The translations under genes were made by a program, and so were the position numbers. The notes under the pieces are model-generated. The model made no database searches, was not told where the DNA came from, and worked only from the letters and a program-made list of their open reading frames with translations. A stretch of 64,000 bases of DNA from Paralithodes platypus (taxonomy: Eukaryota > Arthropoda > Malacostraca > Decapoda > Lithodidae), in assembly GCA_032716605.1 (NCBI GenBank), contig CM064580.1, positions 32,500,728-32,564,727 of the forward strand, written 5' to 3'. Below, in pieces: positions 9,901-22,169 of the stretch; the stretch's first letter is position 1; every line of letters begins with the position of its first letter.

Positions 9901-11741
9901 TTGTTTCAGTCCTCCGACAATGCGTTTGGACCCCCCGCCGCGGTTATTTTCCGGCGGGATAGATAGTGAGGGAGTCTGTGGTTTCCCTCGAACGCAAATA
10001 GATCCACTTGTGGATGGTATGGCTCTGCAATCATCTTGTTAAAGATGTTTTGCTTGAGCTCCCATTCTACTACTGTGCTCTGTCTCCAGGACAGGGCGTC
10101 TGCCCAGACGTTCGCTACGCCTGAGAGGTAAGATGCATGAAGATGTATGCTCAACGTTTTGGCTAGAGCAAAAATCTCTTCTGACAATTCCAGCAACTTG
10201 CGAGACCTCGTTGACCCTTGCTTTTGAATGCAGTGGACTGCATTCAAGTTGTCCATCCGAAAGGCTATTGACTTTCCCTGTAAAGAAGAGCTGTGATTTT
10301 GGAGGAAAAATAAAGGGACTAGAAGTTCTTGTTTGTTGATATGAAAGTTCTCGTCTTTGGACAATAGACCTTGAACTTGGTGGCCTAGATTCGACTGATA
10401 TCCCCAGCATATTGTCCCTGAAGCATCCGTGTCTACCCATACCGTAGGTGGGGGAGAAACCCACATCATTATTAAGTGCAATGTGTCCTTCCTTGCCCAG
10501 ACCGACAGTAAATTGTGAATTAATGGGGGGATAGGCCATAATTTTCCCTCCGGTAAGAGTGGGAAACATTTGTTGCCTTCCATGATTAATCTCTTTACTT
10601 TCAACCAGCCCAACTTTACAGTTAGTTGAATCCAGTTGAGAGAACCGACCAGGGACTCCCACGTCTTCCTCGTCGTGTTCAGACTGTGGAGAAACGCGAA
10701 CAATTTCCTGCGAAATCTGGTTTGGTTGTCCACACTCTGACTGAGAGTAAGGTTGGCTGTGTCCCAGACCAGCCCTATCCACTGAATTACCTGTGTGAGA
10801 ACAAGGTTCGACTTTACCAGGTTGACCTTGAACCCTAAGGTTTGTACATGATTTATTACTTGATTGACATAGATACGGCATAAATTCTCTGACTCCGCCA
10901 CTACTAGTCAGTCGTCTAGGTACCATAATACCTTGATCCCCTGAGCTAACATTGGCATAAGTGCCTGCCGGACTAATTTGGTGAATATTCTTGGTGCCAA
11001 ATTTAAACCGAAAGTAATTCTCTGAAAGACATAAGTTTCTTGCTTTATCCTCAAGGCGAGGAATTTTTTAAACCTGGTGTTTATCGGGACGTGCCAATAG
11101 GCGTCGGTCAGGTGTAGTGAACACATCCAGCCTAGTGGCGGGAGGGTGAGTCTGATTTGATTCACTGGGAGCATCCTGAAGATTGAATTGTGAATGTAAG
11201 TGTTCAGACACAAGAGATCTACTACTGGTCGCATCTGCACACTGTCCCTCTTTGGCACAAGAAATAGTCTGGACGTGAAAACATGGCAAGTTGAATCTAC
11301 CGGGACAATGACATGCTTGGTGATAATTTCCTGGACTAGTGACTCCACCTCTAAAGAAACATTCTTGACTTCTAGAGCTTGACGTAAACGAAGTCGCCGG
11401 AGCCACCGCCAGGTGATTCCCTTGTGTGCCACTGTCCGCGCCCATGTTCGCCGGGGCCAGGCCCTGTGACATGCTTGAAACAACCAAGTCACTAGACTGG
11501 GGTTGCCCGGCAGAACTACCGTCGAATACAACTCCTCTATCCATAAAACACTACTCTTCCCACTACATATCATACATGTAACACCATACACCTTACCCAA
11601 TAAACATGGCAGTACAATTGTTAAGAGCAAACCTGGTGGTCCCTCGGATATCCACCCCCGGCAGGATTGGCTCATTGACACAGGGCCCTCCAGGTCGTCA
11701 TCATGCGACTGTGTCAAGAGCATTGCAACGTCCCAAAGCTG
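9645..11741 (-). pseudogene. DIRS reverse transcriptase-RNase H
   Basis: One long frame encodes the RT and then the RNase H. RT motifs are LFLVPKRD, LTDAYWHVPI, FGLNLAPRIF and the active site WYLDD at 10,911. RNase H follows, with VDTDAS (near 10,430) and HINKQELLVPL, then RMDNLNAV and VANVWADALS. The C-terminus has the DIRS-typical MIAPLWPAQAW (near 9,800). The frame is interrupted by two TGA codons, at 10,908-10,910 directly after YLDD and at about 9,906 after SED. Both are where DIRS proteins usually have tryptophan, so each looks like TGG changed to TGA. The coding sequence otherwise stays in one frame. The 5' end is cut by the LINE at 11,746. Gag lies on the other side. Confidence 0.85.
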
Positions 11742-11745
11742 CTCG

Positions 11746-14652
11746 TCGGTGCAGCTTTTTCTTTAGCAATATAAGGGGACTTCACTCTAACATCAATTCT
11801 GTACACCAATTTCTTCAAGCAGAATCCCCTACTCTCCTTTTTTTGACAGAGACTCAAGTAACATCCACATCTGACACGTCTAAATTTAATTTTCCAGGTT
11901 ATCAACTGCTCCAAAATTTCAGACCTAAAGGAGGTGTATGTTGCTTCGCAAAATCTGAAATTGCCCTGGAGGAGGTTACTAGTTTCAATTGTCCCTATTT
12001 TGATTATTCTATATACAAATTAATTTCTGCTGGTAAATTTAAATACATATGTTGCATCTACCGTTCCCCAAATACTCCTCCAGAGCAAAGTCTTTTTGAT
12101 TCTCTGTCCTCACAACTCAGTGTCCTCAACTTAAATGCTTCTTCTGAAATCACTGTGTTGGGTGATTTTAATGTCCATAATGTTGAATGGCTCACTCATT
12201 CAGCCAGGACTGATGATGCTGGTCTTGAATGTGAGCTATTTGCAGACTCATTTAATCTCACTCAACTAGTCAACCAACCCACCCGTGTACCAGATAATCC
12301 TAATCATAATTCCCACCTACTGGACTTATTTTTAACAACCAATTCAGAAAATTATGATGTTACAGTGAGGTCCCCGCTTGGATCTTCTGATCACTGTCTG
12401 ATACAGGCCACCTGTCTATCACCTACCACACCTTCCCACTCTGAACCTGTTTTGGTGACTAAATGGCATTACGATAGGGCAGACTGGGAGGGTCTTCAAG
12501 GTTTCTTTATTGATATTCCCTGGACCTCTTTCTTTTCTAATGATGCACACTCCACCTTGAGCCACATACAAGATTTTGTAAAAATTGGAATGGAAACTTT
12601 TATTCCTCATCAAAAGTACAGTAAAAGATCTAATTCACCTAAATGGTTTGACCATAATTGTGCTAGAGTAACTGAACAAAAAGCAATAGCCTACAATGCA
12701 TACACAAGATCAAAACACATGAAGCCTTTAATTACTTTAGAAACATCAGAAATCATGCCAAAACTGTATTAAACCTAACTAAATCAAACTTTCTCCACAA
12801 GCAGGCAAATAAACTTCTAAATAATCCAAATGATAACAAAATTTTTTGGTCTACTCTTAACTCATTTAAATCCAACTTCACTACTGCTTCATCCATTCCA
12901 CCATTAAAATCTCCGACTGGCAATCTTGTAAGTGACCCACGAGGTAAAGCTAACCTTCTTGCGGATATTTTCTCCACCAACTCAACCTTAGATGAAATAA
13001 ATCAAGATGTCCCTGTACTTAATTTTAATTCGCCTGAAATTCCCTCACTTAAGATCCACACCAGACATGTCAAAACTATTTTGCAGAATCTCTCGGTAGA
13101 TAAGGCTCCTGGTCCAGATGAAATTCCTCCAATAGTACTTAAGAATTGCTCCTTGGTGCTCGCTCCTGTATTGGCAAAAAATTTCCGTCTGTGTACTCAT
13201 ACCTCCTGCTTCCCAGTACCCTGGAAAGAAGCAAACATCCATCCAGTTCCTAAAAAAGGTGCCTCTTCAGATCCATCAAACTACAGACCAATAGCTATAA
13301 CTTCCACTCTTGGTAAAGTCTTTGAAATTATATTAAATAATCACATAATTAAGCATCTTGAGAATAATAAATTAATCAGTGATAGGCAATATGGTTTTAG
13401 ACGATGTCGATCAACTGCAGACATGCTTTGCCTTCTTACGCATCAAATCAACCAAGCTACAGACCAACATGGTGAAACACATACAATAGCACTGGATATA
13501 TCAAAGGCATTTGATAGAGTCTGGCATCAATCCTTATTGTCGAAGATGTCACACTACGGCCTTGCATCATTAGTTCCACTAATTTCTTCTTATCTTCATA
13601 ACAGAAAAATACGTGTAATGGTAGATGGCCTTTATTCTCAAATTCACTCAATAAATGCTGGTGTTCCCCAGGGATCAGTTTTGGCCCCAATTCTGTTCCT
13701 CATTCATATCAATGATCTCATATCTACCACTCATAATCCAATACATTCCTACGCAGATGACTCAACACTCCACAGTTCCTTCACATTTACCAATTCTTTC
13801 ACCCAACCCGATCTTATAAATTCAAAAATAAACACTGCAATTTCTCTGAACCAGGACCTTTCTAAATTGATGGATGGGGACAAAAGAATCTAGTTTCCTT
13901 TAATGCACAGAAAACCAAGTACATTCAATTTTCTAACCGACAGAATCTCACTGACTCCCATATATTTTTTAATGATGTAAATATTCCCACTTCCCCTAGT
14001 ATTGACATTCTCGGTGTAACATTAACTAATAACTTGAGCTGGACACATTATGTTAGAGGCATTGCTAAGAATACCTCTAAAAAACTGGGACTCCTGTACA
14101 GAGTTCGAGAATTCTTCACTGGCGAGCAGTTGGCCGTGATATATAAAAGTCATGTGCGTTCTCAGATGGATTACTGTTCACCTCTGTGGGGTGGAAGTGG
14201 AGTGGTTGCATTGAGGCAGTTGGAGAAAATTCAAAATAAAGCTATTAGATTAATCAATAACCCTGCAATCACACAGGACCTTCCTACATTATCCATACGA
14301 AGAAACGTTGCATCCCTTGCATTATTCTACAGATATTTTCACAGCAATTGTTCCGAGGAACTTGCTTCAATTGTGCCGCCTCTCCACATCTTTCCCCGTA
14401 GAACTAGGGCAGCTGAGAGCGCCCATGAATTTACACTTTCTCCTCCACAATGCAGACCTTCTGCTTATCAGAATTCATTTATCCCCAGAGCTACTACTCT
14501 TTGGAATACACTTCCCTCGAATTGCTTTCCACAAACTTACAATCTACAAATGTTTAAATCCAGTTGTTACAAACATTTTATGAATAGAGGATGCCTTTAG
14601 GCACATGGACCTTTTTGTTTTATCTGTGTTTTTCCTTCCTCCGTTCATTGTC

Positions 14653-14688
<36 letters not shown>
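11746..14688 (+). mobile_element. Non-LTR LINE, family 3 (I/Nimb-like), 5'-truncated, poly-A tailed
   Basis: The element is inserted between DIRS gag and RT with a 32-base poly-A tail (14,657-14,688) and a short CTCG duplication (11,742-11,745 and 14,689-14,692). It encodes endonuclease (SNIRGLHSN at the start, GDFNVH, SDHCLI; 11,746-12,720). Reverse transcriptase follows (VDKAPGPDE, LDISKAFDRVWH, INAGVPQGS, YADDSTLH; about 12,720-13,860), then a C-terminal region to 14,600. Frameshifts at about 12,715 and 13,870 separate three frames. Its coding start is lost, so it begins inside the endonuclease. Related truncated copies lie at 34,509-37,140, 46,665-47,280 and 61,990-63,375. The clade name is tentative. 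Confidence 0.85.
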
Positions 14689-14691
<3 letters not shown>

Positions 14692-14729
14692 GCCTGCGAT
14701 AGGCCCCGGGAGAGAGAGAGCTTGATTGA

Positions 14730-17290
14730 CTAGTATTTTGTGGGTGCTGGGGTAGAGGTAGACGGCTGGCTAGGTTTGGCAGATGTCGTTTCCTGATTTG
14801 GCTTATGTTGTGACTTATTCTTGTTCCACTTACCGTGAGGCTTACCTTGTTTCTGCTTTTGCTGAGTACCTCCCTGCTATGGGGAAGGCCGGGAGTCCTG
14901 AAAGGACTGTTTAGCATTGTTAGCATAAGGCTTACCTCCAGTCTTTTGTTTGGAGTATGGTTTCTTGAAAGAGTCCTTCTTAGGCTGGGAGGTACTCTGC
15001 GGCAAGCTGCCTACCAAATTGTAAACTGCTCTGCATGTGTCTAAATTTAAGAGAGAGGCAGTCAAGACAGGGGAAAGAGTCACCCGGAGACCAATGTCTT
15101 CCGGTAATTTCTTAACCATAAACACCCTCAAGTCCTGGCATGTTCGAACAGCCTCCAGTAAGGCAATTCTGATGTCACCTAGGGACTGAATTGAATTTTG
15201 TAAGAGCAGCCGCCATGACAACTCTGTGGCTTGTCTTACATTTTGATTTTCAATAGCTGAAATAGTCCGTGTGAGGGACTGGGCTATTTGGCGACTTACA
15301 ATATATTGGGAAAAAAGTCTATAGGCTTTGTTTCCTAGTTTGAAATCTCTATCCAAGTGAGCTGGGGAGGAGTAGAGAAAGGTTACCTTAACTCATAGAG
15401 AGCAAGTTTGGGGGCCGAAAGAAAATCAAAGAGAGCTTGGGATACCCCTCCTGCCTTATTTATGGGGAGTGAGAACCAAGAGTGGGTATCCTGAGGAATT
15501 TGGTGGGATGATTTAGTTGTAATGGTAGTTGCAAACTGTTGTGCCTAAGCTTCCCAGTCTCCCCACGGACCCACACCAACCTGCCCCACCTGCAAGACTG
15601 GATTGTGTATTTGATCTAGCGCCGGAATTGTATCCAATTCCGGCGTTAATGCGTTGAGAGCTTTTATGTCGTTGACGCCGTCAGATTTTGTCCAGTCGGC
15701 AAAAAGTCTTGCAGATGAGGCAGGGGGTAAAGCCGGAGTTGACGAATACAGAAAGAAATCAGGGTTATAGATATTGGGTATAGCCTTAATAGTAACATCC
15801 AACAGCCTACCTTGCATATCCTTTGCCCTCAGTTTCTTGCTTTTGCTCACCTCTATGGTCCAGTCACTCGGGACCGGATTCTCCCCCGATACTGTCGCCT
15901 GTGCCATGTGAACGTTCTTGGCTATAGCCGGAACCCATGAACAGTCAGGCTCGTATAGAAGTGGCATAGGGCCTTTTCTATGTGAAATTTTTGTCTAGGG
16001 GAGGAGGTGTAATATTCGTGATAACTCGGACATTCATAGTTGTCAAGGCAGCGGACATTGTTGTGTCACTCGCCGTGGTGGTCGTTTGATTGATGTTAAT
16101 AGGGGGCATGGAAGTATTGGGAGATTGAAATCCAGTAGGTTGTAAGGGCCTCACTGTCGATTCAATCGGGGGAGCTACCGGTGCCGTAGTGGGAGGGACC
16201 TGAGAACTAGTGATATGATACTGTCTCATTACTTTATGCAAGATATCATTAAGGTCACCTGTAGTCACGTATTTAATCTGAGATCCCTGGGAAGACTCTG
16301 AACCCGCCTCAGAGCTGGTTGTCCTGAGGATATTTCAAGGTCTTCTAAATCCTCCGGGAATTCCACAACCTCCGGTATTTCCTCAACCTCCGGCGTTTTC
16401 TGCCTTTGTATAACTACCGGCTCATTCAAAGGCCACACTAAGTCTGGACTGAGGAGGGAATATTATCATTACCCCTCTGTCTGTCTGTCTTGGCCCTGAA
16501 ACCTAGACTGTGCCTGTGGTGGCTCCAATAGTCTCCAAACACTTCTGTTAAGCACGGCGGGAGGTTGGGAGTCCGGTATAATACTAGCCTGAGAAATGTC
16601 ATAATACTGTACGGTACATGGTGTATAACCCCTATATTGTTCCTCAGTCCCAGCCTCCAAGTTTCCTGATTGGACAGACACGGAGGCAGAGGCGGAGGAA
16701 AGTAGCCGCGGCGCCGGTGTAGCTGGCGCCGAGACAGTGTCTCATCCTTGCGGGAACTTTTATGTCCACTCACTGATTTAGGGGTCGATGTCACAGAGTC
16801 TTCCCGCCTTCTTTTACTAGACTTCGCCGTCGATTTTACTGAAGACTGGCGATCTCGTCTACGAGGTGATCTCGACCTGGACCTCGACTTGGTCCTCGGT
16901 GAAGGATATCGTCCTCGTTTGCGGCAGTCGGCGGAGGGGGGGGGGGGGGGGGGGTTGCCTCGTCGCTGTCGCTACTCTCGCTACTAACTAATTTCTTAGA
17001 CAAAGCTTTAGTTTTAGTTTTCGATTTGGGAGTCGACCTAGCTGACGTTGCTTTTGACACTGGAGATTTAATCACTAAGTGTTCCCACAGTGCTTCGTCA
17101 TCACACATTAATGCCTTATGGGCCACATCTTTTGCGTAGATATTAAAGATAGTCTTAATCTCCTGAAGGGCTTCAAGGCACGAATGGAAGGTCCTTCTTC
17201 TCAAACACATTTGACCGGAGTTCTGAGCAAACGGTGCACTTCTTAGAAATCCAAAATCCTGTAGATCTGCCGAGGCACTTTACACATCTG
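14730..17290 (-). pseudogene. DIRS gag-like ORF1
   Basis: This is a structural protein gene upstream of RT. The N-terminal part has a cysteine pair pattern (CIRCVKC followed by CTVCSE, near 17,250-17,290), then an Arg/Ser/Lys-rich acidic-basic linker (to 16,800), then Pro/Thr-rich sequence. Two better conserved blocks follow (15,967-15,545 and 15,356-14,877). It ends in a Gln/Lys-rich tail with stop at 14,730. Frames change repeatedly, including at a 20-base G-run (16,936-16,955). The cysteine pattern and position before RT are typical of DIRS ORF1. No enzymatic domain is expected. Confidence 0.7.
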
Positions 17291-17299
17291 ATGCAATGT

Positions 17300-18623
17300 T
17301 TATGGGCAAAAACCGGGAGAAGAGGACAGTTAGGTGTAGCGCACAGAGTAAACAGAGGCACGATGGAGCTAAAAAAAAAAAACACTGTGATCGGCTCCCT
17401 CACCTGCTGCCTGCTACTGGAGTGACGAAATCTGGAAATAAAAATTTCCAGGAATCAATGCTCATAAGGATAACCTGAGAGGTGTTAAAACATCCTATGC
17501 TTCAAGTCCGCCGGAAAATTAGCTATAGCGCACTGCTACTCTAACCTTCCGCTTGACTTATCTTAGGAAAACTAAATTTCCTCTTGAACTGTTTACCTGT
17601 GACAAAGTGCTACTGGCCCAATTAATCCGTAATAACTATCTGTTGACTATGGTCTAGATAGAAATAACCTCACTAGACTGTTTGCGCCGGGCCAGGAAAG
17701 TACACTAGACTGTTAGCGCCGGGCGAGGAAAGTCATGCTGTGCTAGGCTATCGGTTTGGGCGAGTTCGCTCGGCGGGCCGAGATTACTCCCTTAGGAATT
17801 TTGCATTTTCCGCCGGGAGGTTCGTACTGGTACTGCACACCACGCCGGGATTTTTTTGGCTCAATCCTTTCGCCTACGAGGTGAGGTTAGGCGTCAGTAC
17901 GTAGAAAGATCGCCGGAAGGCAACGAGCCAAAACATTGGAAGGGTCGACTTATATTTGAAAGTCAGACCCCCCAAAACAGCCCCACACCACCATCAGGAT
18001 GTCTCCTGACTCCCTGTTTACATGTTAAATATACATACACATATAAACGAGGGAAATATCTTAGGCTTATAATAGTATAATAATAATATTTATTAATAAT
18101 ATCAACCCCTATACCCTACGGAGACCCCTAATAAGGCTGGCCACAAGGCTTGTAGTAATCATACACCTTGTAGTTTACCTTACCTCCTGAAGACACTTCT
18201 GCGACAACTGGCGTGGGGTCCCCACGAGAGGGGCAAAACAGGCTCGAACCATGGAAAGTCCCACACCATGTGTGACAACACTTAGACCAGGGTGTCTGCT
18301 ATAATAATACAAAAGCAACTGCCTCATATAGACGGTCAGAAGCCTATTCCTGTGTATAGATGAGCCTCCTAACTAGTAGCTGATAGCAATTATAAGGCGC
18401 AGAAAACATAAACAAAAAACACATGCAGCGCTGATCCTGGAAGTTTGTAGGTGCCTGCACTTCCCTGCGGGCATACCAATGGGGTAGCCTGTGCTAGCTA
18501 GTCTAAACCTGTTCAATACAACTCAGATATATACAAATGAGCAAGGACTCACTAGAAGCGAGCGAACGAAGAATGTGGCAGAGCACAGGCACGCACGTCC
18601 GACTGGGACGGTCGCGGGGATGG
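17300..18623. other. DIRS 5' non-coding leader
   Basis: The leader lies between gag and the terminal repeat and has no supported gene. It holds a tandem pair of about 30 bp (CACTAGACTGTTTGCGCCGG-type units at 17,671-17,733). Small methionine-initiated frames here show no family resemblance. Confidence 0.45.
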
Positions 18624-18928
18624 GAAGGCAGAATGGCATCTCACTTGCCACGGTCTGGGCTAGAATCCACGCGCAAGAAATCCACGAGATGGAAAGCTAT
18701 AGCAAAACAAGTTTTGAGTTTATTTTTTCTCTTTTATTTTTTATAAAGTTTTTTCGTAGTGTGTACCCCACTCGTAAGACGATTCCATAAGAGAAGTAAC
18801 GTTACACTAAACTGTCTTATGATGTAGTACTCCATTTCCCCGCAGCGGGAGTTTCAAACTGGCTACCCGCGGGTGCTTGAAAGGAGGCTATTATATTAAT
18901 AGGCATATTGTCAATGATGGAGGGGCCA
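18624..18928. repeat. DIRS inverted terminal repeat, 5' side of the element
   Basis: This is the reverse complement of 1-293, beginning GAAGGCAGAATGGC and ending GGAGGGGCCAC. It would carry the element's promoter in DIRS elements, but I see no clear core motif. Confidence 0.85.
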
Positions 18929-18939
18929 CTAATAAATAC

Positions 18940-19690
18940 ACTAATTTTCCTACACCAAAGTACGAAAAAGCCCCCACACCATCAACGAGTCCGGGTGTTT
19001 TACCGTGTGACGAGTGTAGCGAGGGTCCAGTGGGTCGCTCCCTTTCCGCCGGTACACATACTTCCTAGTGTTGTCAGTCACCGTAAATGTAGACTCTTCA
19101 GTCCACAACACTCTTTTTCCACTGTTCATGAGTCCATCGCCTATGATTCTTTGCAAATCTCATCCGATTTTTCCTGTGGACCTTCGTTACCCATGGTTTT
19201 GGTATGGCGCGACATCGGCGGTACCCCAGCACTTTCCGCAACTAATCCTGTACCTTTCTTATGGCCACCCCAGACAACAAATCAGGATTTCGTTCCTTCA
19301 GTTCCCTGGCAGTAAGGCTGGGATTAGCTTCCAGCTGTCGCTTGAGGAGATGTAGGGTCCTATCTGACACCTTACGCTTCTTCCCGGGCTTTTTCTTATG
19401 CGTTGGCAGGGGCCCTGGTCCGGTATCTCGTATTTTCTTTGTCCACTTTTGAACTGTTCATAGTGCTATTCCCGTATTTTCACTGATAGCGCGGTTATTC
19501 TTGCCCTCCCATAGCAGTGCACCTATTACAGCAATTTGAGAGTCAGATAGGGGTGATTGCTTAGGCATGGGTGGCTGTGGGGCGCCCAAAAGGGTTGAGT
19601 CACAGAGGGAAACACAAGGCAAACTCGGACCTATCACGGATGTAGATCCAGCTCTCACGGGGTCAGACACATACTGAGGGGTCCAGCAGA
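18940..19690 (-). pseudogene. Tc1/mariner-type transposase, truncated and frameshifted
   Basis: The upstream part (19,570-19,458) encodes a helix-turn-helix start (MPKQSPLSDSQIAVIGALL). A middle part in shifted frames leads to the catalytic segment near 19,130-18,960 (VLWTEESTFTV, then KHPDSLMVWG), which carries the second Asp-type motif of the DDE domain. The reading frame is lost just before the DIRS end at 18,928. The remaining C-terminal third is absent, which fits insertion of the DIRS element into this gene with the rest lying before position 1. Confidence 0.75.
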
Positions 19691-19837
19691 CGTGCGTTGG
19701 GTCTACCAGTGTCCACGAGTTGCCAGATGTTCGAAGTTGTCAGATCGTGCAAGATTTAGGGGGGAAGGGAATTCGATAACTATTTCCCGCGGATCAAGTG
19801 TGCGCGGGCCCATATGCGCACACTGCAACCACGCGTA

Positions 19838-19838
<1 letters not shown>

Positions 19839-19868
<30 letters not shown>
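19839..19868. repeat. (TA)n microsatellite
   Basis: A pure TA run of about 30 bp. No gene overlaps it. Confidence 0.95.
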
Positions 19869-19873
<5 letters not shown>

Positions 19874-20065
19874 CCGATCTGTTATAACCGAGTGACTGTT
19901 TTGGTCGGCACCTGTTTTAATCAATGGACGGGTTGAGTCATTGGTATCCACTGGATACACCTTCCAAACTTCATTCAAACACGTTATGCCATGTTATAGA
20001 TAATGAAATGTTCAATTTTAGTGATCAAGCAATTAAACCCCCAGTTGAAATCATCCAATCATCAT

Positions 20066-20077
20066 TTGTGTGTGTGT

Positions 20078-20130
<53 letters not shown>

Positions 20131-20145
20131 TGTATGTGTGTGTGA
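20066..20145. repeat. (TG)n microsatellite
   Basis: An almost pure TG run of about 80 bp with a few A interruptions. Confidence 0.95.
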
Positions 20146-22169
20146 CGTCTTTATGCATCGAGTGTGTATATAGTGAGTATTGTGAAGATCAGCCAAAAAC
20201 TTCTCATGGTTCTTATTGAGTGGTAATATTTTGGGGGTGCGAGGGAACGGTGGCTCGCCGGATGTTGACCACAAGTTTATCGTTTGTATTCTGTAAAAAA
20301 AAAAAAAAAAAAAATTAGCTACTGATGAAAGTTTATGTAAATGTGTTAATTAGTAATTTATAAATCCTGTTTACAAACGGAGACAGACAGGAATTAGACT
20401 AACATGGATGATCACACAATATATGTAAACTTTGTTTGGCAGTAATTAGATACCCTCTCATAAATATATATTTGATATTCTGTTACTTCGTTATTCCTTG
20501 TTTTACTCCCTGCCATATATTAATCTTATGCAATCCTCTTATTGTACTAAGACTTTTCATTTATTTTCTTATTGCCTAGCTTCCCATTTTCATTACTCGA
20601 TTACTTGTCATATAGTATCCTATTATTTATTCAGCAATCTGCAACTTCTCACTTAATTTTTCTGTCTCACCTATTGTATATTTCCTTACCATCCTATTTC
20701 ACTCCGTTTAACCACAATTCAACCTCTCCTCCAATTAATGTTCACCTCTCAAGCTCTCTCTTTCTACTTGTATATTTCCTGTCAAATTATAGCACTGGAA
20801 TTCAAGTAAAGTAAATCGCTAACAGTTTGACCCACTTCATAATTTCCCTTAACATAACGTAACCTACAATTATTCCATCTAACTTACCCAGCTCAACATA
20901 AATTAAACTGCACTGAAGCTAAATTTGCTTTAGGCCTGAGTTGATGAAATATTTACATTCCCAGACAAACTCCTAACATACCGTGAGCATAGTTAGTATC
21001 CCTCACGCAAGGGGTGTAAGTGCCTTGCGAATGGCATGCATATTGGAGAGTGACGTGTTCACCAGGCTAGAGCTGACCTTACGAATTAAATATGAGAGTG
21101 GGAGAAGGCAGAAACAGAGGGAATGGAAGAGGGTAAATTGTTTTATTACCTGCTGATCCGTGTCTTAGCCAACATGGTCTTCGTATAGTTTGAATCAAAC
21201 TTTATTTACTTATTTTATGTAGATATTAACTTCCTTGATAAAGGAATTGAGTTTTATGTAGATATTAAGTTAACTTCCTTGATAAAGGAATTGAATTATA
21301 ATTTTGTTATACAATTATTATTACTGGGTTTAGCTGGCTTATTTCGTAGGTCCAATCTTGATTGGACAAGGAATACACACACACATAGTATCTGACAGGG
21401 GGTTAAGTACAACACAAACGGACATATATAATTAATATATTCACATTATGGTTACAAACACTAAATTGCTTATCTAGCTATTTGTACACACATGAAAAAT
21501 ATTTAAATAATACACAGAATATGGACAGAAATAACCCAACAATGGTACAAGTTACAATATGTTAAGACTGGGTTTATTACTCTAAACAATATATAATACC
21601 AGCGCAATAAATAAAATACACTGTTAAGACTCTCAATTATTAGAGTTCATCATAGGACATATATCAGTTACAAAAGCGCACTCGGGGAGTCTTGGCACAC
21701 AAAATGCAATAGATCACAAAAGCACTTCCACAACGTAGATAGCAAGAGTTTATACGTTGCACAATTAATCACTTTGCACAGCACATTTATCATAGTATAT
21801 AAAGGGAAAGAATGGTGTCGCTGAGGTTGAGTGTATGTGTCAGTGTGGTGGGTGTGTATGGTCGTGAAGATAACATTTTACCATAGGCAATCTCTACTGA
21901 GTTTGTCTACAAAATATTTTACTTACACAACGACAAGATAAATGTATGGTATCCTCGTTTATGGAGGCCTATGAAATGAGAAGGAAGGTCTGTTGTACAG
22001 CCTTCAACTAATTAAGTCTTCGTTCTTGAAGTCGTGGTCAAACATCCACTGGTCTGCATCTGGCTCGTCACTGCAGTGGCGTCACTGTGGTTAGCGTCTT
22101 CCGGCTGGCCTCGACACACTGTTGCGAGCTTATATTCTCAAAGTTTATACCGGAGCAATCTTAAGGAGA
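20146..22169. other. Gene-free AT-rich region
   Basis: No coding signal is supported. It contains an A18 run at 20,296-20,313. A local duplication at about 21,216-21,295 has the segment TTTATGTAGATATTAA...CTTCCTTGATAAAGGAATTG twice, spaced about 40 bp. The remainder shows nothing recognisable. Confidence 0.5.

Larger units (their letters stand above)
1..18928 (-). mobile_element. DIRS-like tyrosine-recombinase retrotransposon, nested and degenerate
   Basis: The element reads on the minus strand: terminal repeat (18,624-18,928), gag (17,290-14,730), RT-RNase H (11,741-9,645), tyrosine recombinase (9,900-5,030, interrupted), internal complementary region (361-470), terminal repeat (1-293). Inverted termini, a complementary junction-like internal region and a recombinase in place of an integrase define the DIRS group. 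Removing the inserted LINEs at 761-4,810, 6,273-9,484 and 11,746-14,688 and the MITE at 5,343-5,788 leaves roughly 8.3 kb. Every ORF is broken, so this copy should be inactive. Position 1 of the window falls at the element's outer edge, so a few terminal bases may be missing. Confidence 0.85.

Noticed and set aside
10039..10926. 295-codon minus-strand ORF overlapping the RNase H region
   Set aside because: It is an alternate frame of the DIRS RNase H, whose own frame carries all the motifs.
19692..20274. Ile-Tyr and Cys-Val repeat ORFs
   Set aside because: They are translations of the TA and TG microsatellites.
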